In this document: piece after piece, positions 12,302-23,873 of the stretch
Numbering within the stretch: position 1 is the stretch's first letter
Layout: each line of letters starts with the position of its first letter
DNA from: Pyrrhoderma lamaoense
Taxonomy: Eukaryota > Basidiomycota > Agaricomycetes > Hymenochaetales > Hymenochaetaceae
Direction: 5' to 3'
Assembly: GCA_002794735.1 (NCBI GenBank)
Contig: NBAZ01000010.1
Coordinates: 310,001 to 374,000 of the forward strand
Length of the DNA stretch: 64,000 bases
The notes under the pieces: model-generated
Databases searched by the model: none
What the model was told of the DNA's origin: nothing
What the model saw: the letters and a program-made list of their open reading frames with translations, nothing else
Program-made: the position numbers and the translations under genes

Positions 12302-13562
12302 TTAGTACACTTTCTTCTTCTCGTCAACCGACAAGCCACCGGGGCCCATGTTGACCAGTAACAGTAACCCTCCGACAATAGCTATACGAAGTCTCGTCAG
12401 ATTGAGTGGCACGAAGTAGATGAAATTTATTCAACTTACAAAGAGTTTGGAAGAAGTCATATTTGAGGAAATCACGTTGCGGGTGGGCAGAGTGTACAGA
12501 CCAGAAGTTATTGACAGCAACGTTGAAAATACTGAGTACAAATACGAGAAAAGCAGCAGACCATTTTGCTTTAAAGCCAACGGCAACCATAGTACAAGCA
12601 GCAAGTCCAAGAATGGATACAAAGAGACGGCCGATGCTCCATTTTCCTTGGATCATGAAACCGAGGAAAAGGAAGATAAGTAATACACGACCAGCGAGAA
12701 GGAAACTGGTTGTGAGAGTGATAAGCTTCAATGATCACTGAGAATATCCAATTTAGCACATACTATTTCTTTCTATCGTTCTCACTGATAGTAGGCAAAC
12801 CCGCGAAAGGTTTCCTCCTGCTAACCATTGAGTCACTGAAGACCATGAACAAACCACCAATTACTGAAAGATTGCGAGGAAGAAAGTAAGATCGAAGATA
12901 AGACCATATCCGAATCCTTGGATGATGACTACTCCTAAAAGACCCATAACAGCATACTCCGTGTGCCGTTTCGTAATCACAGCACCAGATGCAATCAACA
13001 TTACCTATGAAATACCATCAGTATTCACACGCAGGTTAATGTATAAAATGGCTAAAACTATTCCCTTCCCTCTAGGGACGAGCAGAAAGAAACCAAGGCA
13101 GGTATAGACACTTACAACAATATTGACCAATAGGAATGTGTGTGAGACACCCCAAGGAAATTTACGATGTCTAGAGGCAGAATAAGAAAGTTGAGAACGG
13201 ATATAACAAATATTAGCAAAATACCAGGGTCACAAGACTCACCTTTGTAGATACCACAACTGGTCACTCCACTGAGTCATGATTCGCCATGCATCTTCTA
13301 AGAAAGTTACAACTATAAGAAAGCGGCCGATAGCTGGCAAATGTGGTTTCAAAGGCTGAGAGTAGATTTCAATATAATCCTCAATCTGTGAGGACACTAC
13401 ACGGAGTTTATCAACAAACCCGCCATCTCCAGAAGCGTTCACATCACGAAATCCACTGCTAGGGCGTGAATTGCCAAACCCATGAGGGTCCGGAGTGTAG
13501 CTTGGCTGTGGATTATACGCAGAAGCAACCTGAGGACGAGCAATATTTATACGAGATGTCAT
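12302..13562 (-). CDS. ERV29: SURF4/Erv29-family ER cargo receptor
   Basis: Multi-pass membrane protein that loads soluble secretory cargo into COPII vesicles and cycles between ER and Golgi. Exon 1 gives a cytosolic head and LPAIGRFLIVVTFLEDAWRI, a SURF4 hallmark. Later exons give FPWGVSHTFLLVNIV, HTEYAVMGLLGVVIIQ, a repeat of hydrophobic helices and SAHPQRDFLKYDFFQTLS. The C terminus is EKKKVY, a KKxx-type COPI retrieval signal as expected for this receptor. A one-base deletion near 12875 (GCGAG on the plus strand where GCGGAG fits) breaks the frame before SVIGGLFMVFSDS. Otherwise full length, with about five exons. Confidence 0.9.
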
Positions 13563-14859
13563 GGCTTATTGACTAAGTGGATGAGGGTATTGGACAAGGA
13601 AGTATGAAGGATGTAGGCCACGAAGACGAAAAAAAAAGTGGAAGAAGTCAATTGTTAGCGTAGTCTTCAAGACGCGGCGCGTCGATGCGTTGGCCAACTG
13701 TGAGCAAATGAGCCAGTATCATACCATATTCGGTATCTGACACGTACTACTGTCACACGGCTGTAATTGTTAATCAATGACTTGCACATTAGCATTCATG
13801 TTTCTAAAGACTTAGAAAGATGCATGCTGATAATACTAAGAGACTAGCTTGTGGAGAAACGCCATGAACATAGCGCCGAGAGGCTGATGAAAGCCGCGCT
13901 CTTTTTGTGAACAAATAGCAGAAGGAATGAAATTTCGTAATATCACTTACATCAATCAATTTACGCAAAAAATATCTTCGGAAGAGGTAACTGGGGCCAT
14001 GCCTCGAGGACGTACTCTGGGTAAAACTGTTCTTACGTTCTGTTTATTGCACGTTATAATGCTGATAGTTATCGTTCAGTATTGTGGTTGACCCTTTAAT
14101 TGCGACGGAAAATGATGTGTAGGCTCTTCACTGACACAGTACCTCCATTCATATTTATTATTAGTCTCTCATCCCTACCAGAATCAGTTGCAAACTGATT
14201 CATGGTTGTAATGGGTGTAAAGCATCCAGAAATTTGCGAGTCTTCCTCTTTTCTGATCTTAATTCATGTTGATATCTCAGGCAACTCACTATGCTCTGGC
14301 GGCTCTTAGACTCCAACAAAGATCATACCACCATTATCAGACTTCAATGGAGGAAAACATGATATGAAAAAAAGACCTGGTCTATCCTGAATTCTCGTTT
14401 AATTCCTGTTTCTATCTAAGAAAATATTATAGACAGTTGTTGTCGGCTCTACCGAGGTTTCCATCTTCTCCAATAAGCCCCGTGGCATGCAGTCTTCTAG
14501 CTGCCAATCTTCCAATATTTGTATTAGATAAAACGTAACATATACCTCGCGAGGTATATATGATGATGCTTTTCATTTCAGTTCTAATAAGGACCCGTCC
14601 CCGAGTTTATTCTATAAGCCAACTCTGCTTCAGATGTCTTTTGCAAGCTACTCTACCAAGAAACCCAATATAATCAAACAAATAGTGATAATCCCACAAG
14701 AACTCAGACACAAATATCTAGCCTCACTTATTATGGTACCAACATTTGTCTTTTGCAGTCTATACATTTTGGGTCTGTATCCACCTCGGAGGTGATGCAT
14801 CCTGAAACTAGATCTCCTCTCGCCGAGGAAGACTGTTTCTTGGTAAAATTACGGTTCCC
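13563..14859. other. Intergenic, nothing firmly recognised
   Basis: About 1.3 kb. Holds the SURF4 promoter on the left. A few short open stretches (for example 14280-14370 plus) look vaguely coding but I could not assign them. This is the start of a gene-poor, decayed region. Confidence 0.35.
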
Positions 14860-16737
14860 TCAGCTAATCACATTCCCGGGTATGTACCTATCGGCTTGAA
14901 CATCAATCACATCTGAATTCTCGAAGGCGGGAGCCAATTCTAAGAAGATATTAGTTATTGGGCCATTTCAAGCGAGCAAACAATTACTTGCTCTGTAGAA
15001 CCTTATAACACGGATGAAGTCAGCGAAAACTAAAATTCTCTATTTCTTGCGTGGTACGTCTTATAATAACATACATATCTTAGATTATAAAATGTGGGAC
15101 GCTCGGATATTCGCATCCTTTTTGCAGTGGGTTCATAGATGTTTGGCATGTACTATTATAGTTGAGCGTGATATAGGTTAAAGATGGTGGACAAGCCTTT
15201 GCTCAGAATTTTAGCTCTACTCCTGGTGCTCGAATCTCAATGTCGAAAATTCAAGTATCACCTTTGATGAAGAACAGCATACAGTGACTATTGGTGTCGC
15301 TCAAACATGGGATCAAGTCTACGAACAGCTTGTTTCTCTCATTGTTACAGTAGCGGGTGGTCGTATTTCGGGAGTCGGTACGCATATAAGCTATCTACCC
15401 ACTTTTTTCTATTTATACGCCTTTTACTAGGCGTTGGTGGCTTGAGTCTTGGAGGAGGATATTCTTGGAGGACGGATCAATATGGGCTAACTATAGACAA
15501 TGTTATTTCTCATAATCTAAATACCAAATGGCGATCAAGTAAGAGTCACGAATGGTACAAACCCGGATTTGTTCTTCGCTCTGAAGGTAGATTCCCGCTA
15601 CAAGTGCTCGTGACAATACCTTATGTGTCATTATTCTCCAGGGTGGCTTTTATAATTTTGAATAGGAACGAGTATAACGGTCAAATCTCTACCTTAAGGG
15701 TAAGCGTTTGTATGCGTGTCTAGACTATGGTTAGCGTCACTCTATTCTACTATAAAGACGGGCACAATAGTATGCCCCGTGGATGCTCTAGATAAAATAA
15801 ATGAGGCACTAAGTAACTCCAATACAAAATATACTGATCCTAGGGCACAGATAATAGTCTCGTATAACTCCGCTAATAGACAAGTTGGTTATAATCCTTG
15901 ATATATCTACAAATCCAATTGTCTCATAGCTTCTGTCGACAATGTTCCTATCCTTCAGCTCTCTGGACGTACAGACATCTTCGATTCTTTCCTTTCGATT
16001 TCATCCTCGGACTCAGACGTGAGGTTGACGACCGTCTCAGTCTTCATGTCTCGAATTGGTACCTTAAATCCCGAGTTTTATCCATTAGGGTAAGTATATT
16101 GCTAGCAGGTTCTATGGGATATGCTAAAAATCTATCTCTGGACCAGATTCACTGTACAATCTGTATCAGTCACAAATTATCCCAAGAGTTTTGTCGACAA
16201 CGTATTCCAGCTAGCTAACGCTTCGGGATCAAGGCTTAGAGAGCCATTTTCATCTCTGAGTTTCTTAGTGAGCTTTTTCTTGGAGCCGTTCATCATTCCA
16301 AATGCATACTCAACTGGTGGTGCTTATCTTCACCCTGAATATCGTCTGCTGACACCAATATCACCCGAAATAGCTTACTATAATGAATCCAATATGTCAC
16401 TAGGTACGTTTTACTGATAATTTGCAGACTAATGTGGGCTAAAAAAACTCGTGTATTAAGAGGAAGAGGAGAAAGCTTCTCTTTACAATACATTCTCTGC
16501 TGAAGTGAGGAATCTCACTTCCGCTATACAAAATCAGGCTATATCCGAAGGTCTAAGTAGTCCTGATGACCTATTGTATTCTGAACATGTCCTTCCGGAT
16601 ACGCCGCTCGAGCTACTGTACGGTGGAAACTTGCCATGTTTACGAGAGCTTGCTGCTAAATTCGACTCCGATAAGATTATGACTCTGACGGGAGGCTTCC
16701 TCCTCCAAATTTTTCATCGGATTATCATGGTTAGATG
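14860..16737 (+). pseudogene. Decayed FAD-linked oxidoreductase (berberine-bridge/6-hydroxynicotine oxidase type)
   Basis: Several exons of a PCMH-type FAD oxidase are readable in order but not in one frame: AFAQNFSSTPGA, TVTIGVAQTWDQVYEQL, GGRISGVG spliced to VGGLSLGGGYSWRTDQYG, PNGDQVRVTNGTNPDLFFAL, FIILNRNEYNGQI, DPRAQIIVSYNSANRQVG, NYPKSFVDNVFQLANASG and the end LELLYGGNLPCLRELAAKF. The GGGYSW motif is the FAD-binding loop of the family. The segment expected after FALK (the conserved Asn-Asn-Phe-Gly-Ile-Val region) is missing, there is a one-base change before PNGDQ, another near 15245, and the N-terminal exon near 14870 is barely readable with stops. An internal loss plus several breaks suggests a real pseudogene, unlike the housekeeping genes nearby. 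The family often works in alkaloid, terpenoid and polyketide oxidation. Confidence 0.65.
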
Positions 16738-17930
16738 ATTGTATAACTGTCCTTCTCTAAGATAAAGTAAAGTATCAACTAATAGACATAAAATTATAAC
16801 CATATATCATCATGTTTTTACAGCTGGGTATAAAAAAAGTGCCAGGGTCTATGATCAGTTAATACATACTTAATTATTTTCTCTTCTTAAAGCAAGTTTG
16901 TCCCTTAGATACGCACATTTGCTGTTGAAAATTCGTGAATGTTTTTTCTCCAGTAGATTGATACGATCTTTAATCTAGTGAAGAGATTATAGTTATCACG
17001 TTCTTCAAGCTCAATAGTGACCTTAGAAATTGAAAGAAAATGTTTGTATCTTTCAGGAGCCTGCTGATTACAAATACTGTTGATGGGGAAGTTCAAAGCG
17101 TGCTAGATGCCTGATTTGTAACTAGTGCTTTGCAGGGATCCTTTTCCGGGGCAGTCGTAGTATCTACTAAAGCGCGGACTTCGCTCCGAAAGCCCAACAA
17201 ATGCACACTTTCTCTCCTTCTGTGTAGGGACGACCCTTACGTCTTGAGTATACCCATATGACTGAGATGTATGATGCTTAAATCATTTACTCAGTGGAAG
17301 TCCTATCACCTCTATTCATATGCAAATCCGGAGTCGTTTCAACTCTGTGAGGCGGCAATGTGCTGAAGCACTGCATTCGATCTTACCCAAATTTAAGGCA
17401 ATCCTCACAAAGGAGATTTCCCGTTCGAACCACCCATGAGTTTTTGAACTGGATGAACCCATGGAAAACAGGCACTTGTCGCACCTTGGGTTTACTTTTG
17501 AGGTAGTACTCGCTATATATAGTCTTTGTTAGTGCATACAGGCCCCCATTCTCTACCTTTCCTACTAGTATATTCTCCATCGAGTTCAAGGATCTGGAAT
17601 TCTTGACCCAACATTAGCAGATAACTACTTCACTCTTTCTCTTCTATCCCAGTAGCTTGCAGTGACTGATAGGCAGGCTTTACGCAATCATGGTTCGTAG
17701 ATAATTTTTACATATGGTCGATAGTACATCACTGAATGTATCAATTATTCTTCTAGTACTTGTTACCTTCAAAGCGCTCCTACTCACTATTTGTCTTGGA
17801 TACAGGGGCCTCAAGTGATACCTCCAGGCCTTGTTCTACAGCGAAACCTGAGGGACAGCAGGTTAGTTATTATCAAATTATACAACTACTACGGCAACTC
17901 AAGCTATTCTATAATTTAATACGAGAATAG
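16738..17930. other. Gene-poor, probably decayed sequence
   Basis: No protein family recognised on either strand. A tract near 17650-17900 reads for short runs but has stops in all frames. Confidence 0.3.
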
Positions 17931-18326
17931 TTGTCACCCAGCAGCGGAAGCAACGTTGCCGCCATTGTCAGCGGTGTCATTGGAGTTCTGATGTTGCTTA
18001 TCATCTTTATTTGCTTCTTCTACCTTCACCGATCAAGCAGTAAAAGAAAATCTCACTACTCACCACTTCTCGGCACATCCAAAACCTCATCAATGATGAA
18101 GTGGTGCAGAAAGCGCTCATGCGATCGTTCTAGGCAGTTACGGATAACCCCTTATATCAGTAAAGAAACTATGTGCTCTTACGCCTATGATAGAGCCTCG
18201 CTTCAGTCTATATCTCCGTTCCATAACGAAATTAACACAAGGCATGATATCTCAGCTATGAATTTTTCCCTCACGGCGAGGCAAGATACGAAGATAGGAA
18301 TCTTGCACTTGATGGAAGGAACATAG
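17931..18326 (+). pseudogene. Possible remnant of a single-pass membrane protein
   Basis: The open frame begins with a Ser/Gly-rich stretch followed by one strong transmembrane segment, VSGVIGVLMLLIIFICFFYL, and a basic stop-transfer tail (HRSSSKRK). That layout is seen in many fungal Ser-rich cell-surface proteins, with an outer domain upstream. No outer domain can be read upstream, and downstream the likely tail changes frame. I read it as a fragment. It could also be chance, and no function is proposed. Confidence 0.25.
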
Positions 18327-20401
18327 TCTGGGAACAATGTAACGTTGGCGTTCGTGTACCGCCTAAAGTCATAGTTGTAGGACAGGAGTTACCCCACTCG
18401 CACTGTATGTGCATGGTGTATGGATAAGAACCAGTCTCTTACTTTTTCACGAAATTTCATGTTTTTCCTTACTTTTCTCAGTTTGTAACACTACTTCTGT
18501 ACCATATGACTCTATTTTTCTGCATTTTTATGATTATATGCGACAGACGATGTTCATGTCTTCTTTATATTTTGCTACCGTATACAATTTTCTTATATAT
18601 TAATATGGGATCCTGCTTATTATTAGAATTGATGATAGCTAGGCTGTGAAAATTAATGGCACAGAGCTTTAGATACTTCCAGTGTGCTGAATTATAATTT
18701 TTACTGTTTACAATTATCGTTAGAGGCTCCAAACACGAGGACTAGTGGTATTGAAGGAGTTATAGACGTACTACCAGTCTTCTTCGATAGTCTCACTCAA
18801 GAACTGGATAAAGAGAAAGAAAGACTGTACGAAATCACTATTAGTGCCTCAGGTCATCATCAGCGAAGGAGATGTATTTTTTTCAACATGTTCAAACCAA
18901 AGCTTTTACTAGTACCGTGTTGAATACGTGAATATACCCGCCACTATCATCTTGCTCCGTTTCCTTATCTTCGGAGGCACAAGAGAAAATAGAGCTTTAC
19001 CAAGAGTAAGAGTATCAACCTCGATTTATAGTCTCAGACCTGGCTACCGGATCTTGCTTTCTGGCCATCGTAGTACTGACTTCTTATCCTCTGCATAAGC
19101 ATTCGACCAATAATTCGAGGACGAATTCATAAGAGAAAAGGTATCGTTATGTTGCTGCACAATCCTGGAAAAACTCAAGTCCTTCGGGCTGGCACAAAGC
19201 TCGGGTGGAGACCTTATATCCTACTGGGTGCTGAAGGTGAGGTCTCCTCGCAGTTGAGCAACCAACTCGCTCTATATTACTTCTATTCTATATCATTGAA
19301 GCCAGTAGTATTCGAGATAAAATTTCAAGCTCCTATTTTCAATTGTAATACCGGCCCGCACGGTCTTGCGCTCAGATCTCAATAGCAGGGCTTCCTAAGC
19401 ATACAATGTAGCTCATTGGAAAACATTGCTCTTGTTGGAACGACAACAAGCAGATGCACTTAGGAAGCTGCCTCTAATTATAATTCAGAATAAATAGTCT
19501 CACACTAGTGGCTTGCACATTAGGCTTCCTTCCTCTGTCTCAATGTGTAAGGAAACACAATCTCAGAGAAAGATTTCATTCAACTCTCCAAACTCATCTT
19601 TACCTAGTACCTCGCATATACACCTTAATATCACCACTTCACTTATAACATGGATTCTCTGTTATATTTGCTTGTTTGTATCAGCAAATGAGGGCTTGCT
19701 ACCTGCTTTTGTAGGCATATATGATCGTCACCTACTTCGCGTCGATCTAATTTACGCACTCTCTGTATCGTATAAACTTGGACCTTAGTGGTGAACGAGT
19801 TTTTCAAATTCCCATACCCACTTTAATAATCTATTTGTTCCTCGTCAACTCAACCACCTCAGTACCTACGTAAGGTAACTCACTCAGGTAATAGCCTTAC
19901 ACTTGTAGACAAATGGTCTATTATTGTATTGGGCGCACAGCTTGCACAACAGCAAACTCGACACGTCATGAATCATTCTTATATATAGATATCTCTTCAA
20001 CTGTAGGCATGTTTTACTCCCTTTACCATTTCAACACCACTCGTTCGAGGCCATATCTCAATCAACTAAGAAGTATATAATATAACTTGCATGCGGTCTT
20101 CGTCATGTTAACAAGGAGACTTCGGACTCAGGGACAGAATTAAGTGGGCTGCATTGTGGGAGGCACGAGGTATTGACTCTATTCCCGACACGAGGATATC
20201 GTGGCTTCAGGAGGTTTCCTTTTCCAGTATGAGACTCACAAACACCCTTTTCTCGAACAGACGATAAAGACAATATTTACAAATTCAAAATTTACTTTTA
20301 CAATTGGTACTTATCCATATGTGAAGTTATCTACTCCGACAATGCCAAGAAGAAAAACAATCGATAATTATGAATCTTCGTGTAGCATTGTAATTTGAAT
20401 C
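18327..20401. other. Gene-poor, probably decayed sequence
   Basis: Short readable runs only. One at 18710-18840 plus has a charged, helix-like stretch (SLTQELDKEKERLYEI) that may belong to the membrane-protein remnant upstream. Nothing else recognised up to the first methyltransferase. Confidence 0.3.
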
Positions 20402-21551
20402 TCATGTCCTTCGGACACACCAACGTAGAGTGCGCCTTTTCTCATCACCTTCAAGCATTCTCTCATTTTCTGCTTTCCAAGCACGATTTTCAGGTCCGAG
20501 AAGCGACACGTCAACCTCAATATTCCCATCAACAAAAATTTCTTTCCACAATTTCTTCCAATCTTCCGGACCAAAACACCAAATTTCACGATTGCGGTGC
20601 GGTACATAACGCACTCCTGTTTCCTCCATTGAAGACTGTGTTCCAAAGATAATTGATCCAGGAATTGGGGAAAGCAGAGAAGCAAGAGCGCGAGCGGCAG
20701 CAATCTGTTGCTCTTTATCAAATAGATGGAAGAAAGCAGAAACATGTATGGCAGATACATGTCCCTGCAATGGTGTGAGAGATGTGAGAGTTGAGAGTAT
20801 CGGCCTTGGAGTTAAAGGAGGGGGGAAAGTGGCGGGGCAGGTGATATGTGTAGTGGGTCAAAGACATCCCCAGGTACAAAAGGTACTGGGAAGGTCTCGG
20901 ATGTACTGCGGTAAAGTTTGTGTCCAAGTTCCCAGTATTCTGAAATGGTATCAAGATGAATAGCATATACCAAAACTACCCATTTCATACTGACCTTTCT
21001 GTAAATCAGATGCAATAACATTCTGTATAGGGTATCCATCTGCTATTGCCTTTCGAGCGTCAGCCCCAACTACATTGATGATCTCAGGACATCTATTTGT
21101 GAAGCTGAATTTATCTGAGTAAATATACCACAACAGGCAAATTCCAAGTATATAGCATCTGGCCTATTTTTTCCCAGTGCTAGTAATGCATCATACGCCG
21201 GTAGGCGCAAAATTCTTAACCTGACATCTTCTCGTCAGAAATGCTCTCAGATAAGTAAGTAGGTTATACGGTGCTAACTTTGTGAATCCAAATGACTGGA
21301 TACATCCGTAATTCATGACCTACATATCATCAGGCTAAAAGAAGTCTATGATGTAGTTCTGTACTCACCTCCCAAGCTGCCTTTTGAACCGATATAACAT
21401 GCTCCTTTAGCTCTCCTACATCATCAATACCAGTCTGATTTTTTAAGAACTCAAGCTCATCCGCCTGTGGGGAAAACAAGGAAGGATCAAGTTTCAAGCC
21501 AGGAAGACGTCCTAATTTCTCTTTGGACCCTTCGGAGACGATTTCACTCAT
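20402..21551 (-). CDS. Tandem methyltransferase copy 1 (AusD-like, subfamily A)
   Basis: SAM-dependent methyltransferase of the meroterpenoid-methyltransferase type, about 270 residues in five or six exons. Starts MSEIVSEGSKEKLGRLP; the exon 1 core is LEFLKNQTGIDD. SAM motif I is AIYLEFACC joined by splicing to VGADARKAIADGYP; then NVIASDLQK, WELGHKLYRST, PFVPGDVFDP, SAIHVSAFFHLF, LASLLSPIPGS, IWCFGPEDWKKLWKEIF and the end CVRRT. The frame breaks at the six-G run 20820-20825, where one more base would join PPLSP to LTPRP; copy 2 has the same run. The product methylated is unknown. A shared promoter motif lies about 85-115 bp upstream. Closest to copy 2. Confidence 0.78.
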
Positions 21552-21634
21552 ATCGTGTCTAGGTTGATATGGAGGATCTCGAGTAATTGGTTGAATAAAT
21601 TATGAGTACATCAACAGTATATATAAAGGATTTT

Positions 21635-21666
21635 ATGCCGCGTTTGTTTGATAATGGAGCCGATGG
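21635..21666 (-). promoter_or_regulatory. Shared methyltransferase promoter element, copy 1
   Basis: Plus-strand TGCCGC followed by GAGCCGATGG, 85-115 bp upstream of the start codon. A TATA-like TATATATAAAGG (21619-21630) lies between it and the gene. The same GCCGA-type pair sits upstream of the other five copies. Confidence 0.45.
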
Positions 21667-22188
21667 TCACGGCACAATGACGAGACTAAAGTACTTATCA
21701 ATGGATGAAACTGAGCATTGATACAATATTTAGATTATGTGGAGGTAGTTATATTACGAGCTAACAATAAATGAGGTCTAGACAGGACATGATGACTCAT
21801 AACTCTGAGGAACATCCTTCTAAACCGTTCTAACATGCATATCCAAGGAAATTGGCGGTCAACGGGTGACGGTGGCACGAAGAAACGCAACTGTGGCTTG
21901 ACGTTCGTAACTCCGGTAGTAAATCTGCAATCTCAAACCCATATGGGTCGTATTTGGTACGTCATCTTATATGGACTGTAGCCCGTAAAGTTTAGATGGA
22001 GGCTGGGGTGTGAAGTTCAACCACTTCTTATCCTCAATTCACAAGTATATTGAATCCGTACTTCTAAACACACTCAGACTTGTTCCTACTGTACCTGGCA
22101 TATGTCCATTCTCTATCTTACTTATAGCCTACGAACACACCACATTATCTCTACCCTACTATCACACGCTTTCAAAAAATACCTCTGT

Positions 22189-23335
22189 TTATGTCCTTCG
22201 GACACACCAAACTAGAGTACGCCTGAACTCATCGTCATGAATCACTCTTTCATTCTCTGCCATCCATCTACGATTTTCAGGCCCGAGAACAATCACATCA
22301 ACTTCGATATTACCATCTACAAAAATTTCTTTCCACAATTTCTTCCAGTCTTCCGGGCCAAAACACCAAACATCTTCATTGCGATATGCGACATGTCTTA
22401 TACCGGTTTTCTCCATTGAAGAGTGTGTTCCAAAGATAATTGATCCAGGAATAGGGGAAAGCAACGATGCTAGAGCTCGAGCGGCAGCGATCTGTTGCCT
22501 TTTACCAAATAGATGGAAGAAAGCAGAAACATGTATGGCGGATACATGTCCCTGCAATGGTGTGAGAGATGTGAGAGTTGAGAGTATCGGCCTTGGAGTT
22601 AAAGGAGGGGGGAAAGTGGCGGGGCAGGTGATATGTGTAGTGGGTCGAGGACATCACCGGTACAAAAGGTACTGGGAAGGTCTCGGGTGTACTGCGGTAA
22701 AGTTTGTGCCCAAGTTCCCAGTATTCTGAAATGGTATCATGATGAACGGCGTATATCAAAACAATCCATTTCATACTGACCTTTCTGTAAATCAGATGCA
22801 ATAACATTCTGTATAGGGTATCCATCTGCTATTGCCTTTCTAACGTCAGTTCCAACTATAGTGATAAGCTCAGTTCATCCTTGTGCAACAATAAGCGGAA
22901 TGAGTAGAGGTACCACAGCAGGCAAATTCCAAGTATATAGCATCTGGTCTATTTTTTCCCAGTGCCAACAATGCATCATATGCCGGGAGGAGTGAGATTC
23001 TTAGTCTGATAGTCTCTGTCAGAGCTACATTTTTTATCTAAGCAAGCTAGTTGATACCAACTTTGTGAAGCCAAACATCTGGATACATCTGTAATTCATG
23101 ACCTATATGTGAGATAGTTAAAAAATGTGCAATAAATTGAAGTATAGCCCTGTACTCACATCCCAAGCCGCTTTTTGAATTGCTATAACATGCTCTTTCA
23201 GCTTTTCTATATCATCGATACCAGTTTGATTCTTCAGAAATTCAAGTTCCTTCTCTTGCGGGGAAAAGAGCTCGGGATCGAGCTTCAAGTTAGGGAGACG
23301 CCCTAATTTCTCCGTTAATGCACTACCCCACTCAT
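22189..23335 (-). CDS. Tandem methyltransferase copy 2 (AusD-like, subfamily A), frame-broken
   Basis: Paralogue of copy 1 with the same exon plan and motifs: LEFLKNQTGIDD, NYRCIQMFGFTK, WELGHKLYRST, SAIHVSAFFHLF, VWCFGPEDWKKLWKEIF, end CVRRT. Three places need one extra base: right after the start (four-C run 23326-23329 on the plus strand, so MSG is out of frame with LGRLPNLKLD), at 22656-22660 inside the GDV motif (PFVPGDV reads PFVPVMS), and at the six-G run 22607-22612 shared with copy 1. Either a pseudogene or a gene damaged by assembly errors; the second case fits the rest of the window. A 330-bp tract is almost identical to copy 1. Confidence 0.7.
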
Positions 23336-23420
23336 GATACGATTAAGATCACTACGAAAAATCCCAAGGAATGTATTGAAAGAACTATAGGAATCGTAAC
23401 AGTATATATAGTCAATTTCA

Positions 23421-23441
23421 TGCCGCATTTGGAGCCGATGG
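23421..23441 (-). promoter_or_regulatory. Shared methyltransferase promoter element, copy 2
   Basis: TGCCGC plus GAGCCGATGG on the plus strand, about 86-106 bp upstream of the start, with a nearby TATATATA (23403-23410). This is the same arrangement as copy 1. Confidence 0.45.
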
Positions 23442-23873
23442 ATTCGGCGTCATGACGAGAACCAGAATACTTACCACCGAGTTGCTCCGCGCTAACACGG
23501 TTTTTTAGGTCTTATGTAGGTAGAAATAAGGTAATATAAATCGGTACGTGATATGGTGCCTCAGGCTATCAGAAAAAATTTCTTAACCTTTTCAACATTC
23601 CTCTTAATGGATATTAGTAGTCAGCTAGGCGAGGAAAACGGAATACAGCCGTGGGATACTGCGGCTTGATATTTTAACTTCCGATAACAATTTTAAAACG
23701 AGTATTATTAGAGATTCGTATATCTTAGATACACTCTAATTGTGGGAGTATAGAAGAAAGCTAGGGTATAATGATAACTTAGACACTTGGTTACAAATAC
23801 AATAATTACTTATTAAATAGTGAATTTGGATTTCTTTATTTAGTCAAATATACGCCTTCTTTACTGTCTTTAT

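Noticed and set aside
12420..12741. Two plus-strand open frames of about 90 codons
   Set aside because: Antisense shadows of SURF4 transmembrane exons.
17395..17440. GTTCGAACC, which resembles a tRNA B box
   Set aside because: No paired acceptor stem or A box at a suitable distance, so not a tRNA.
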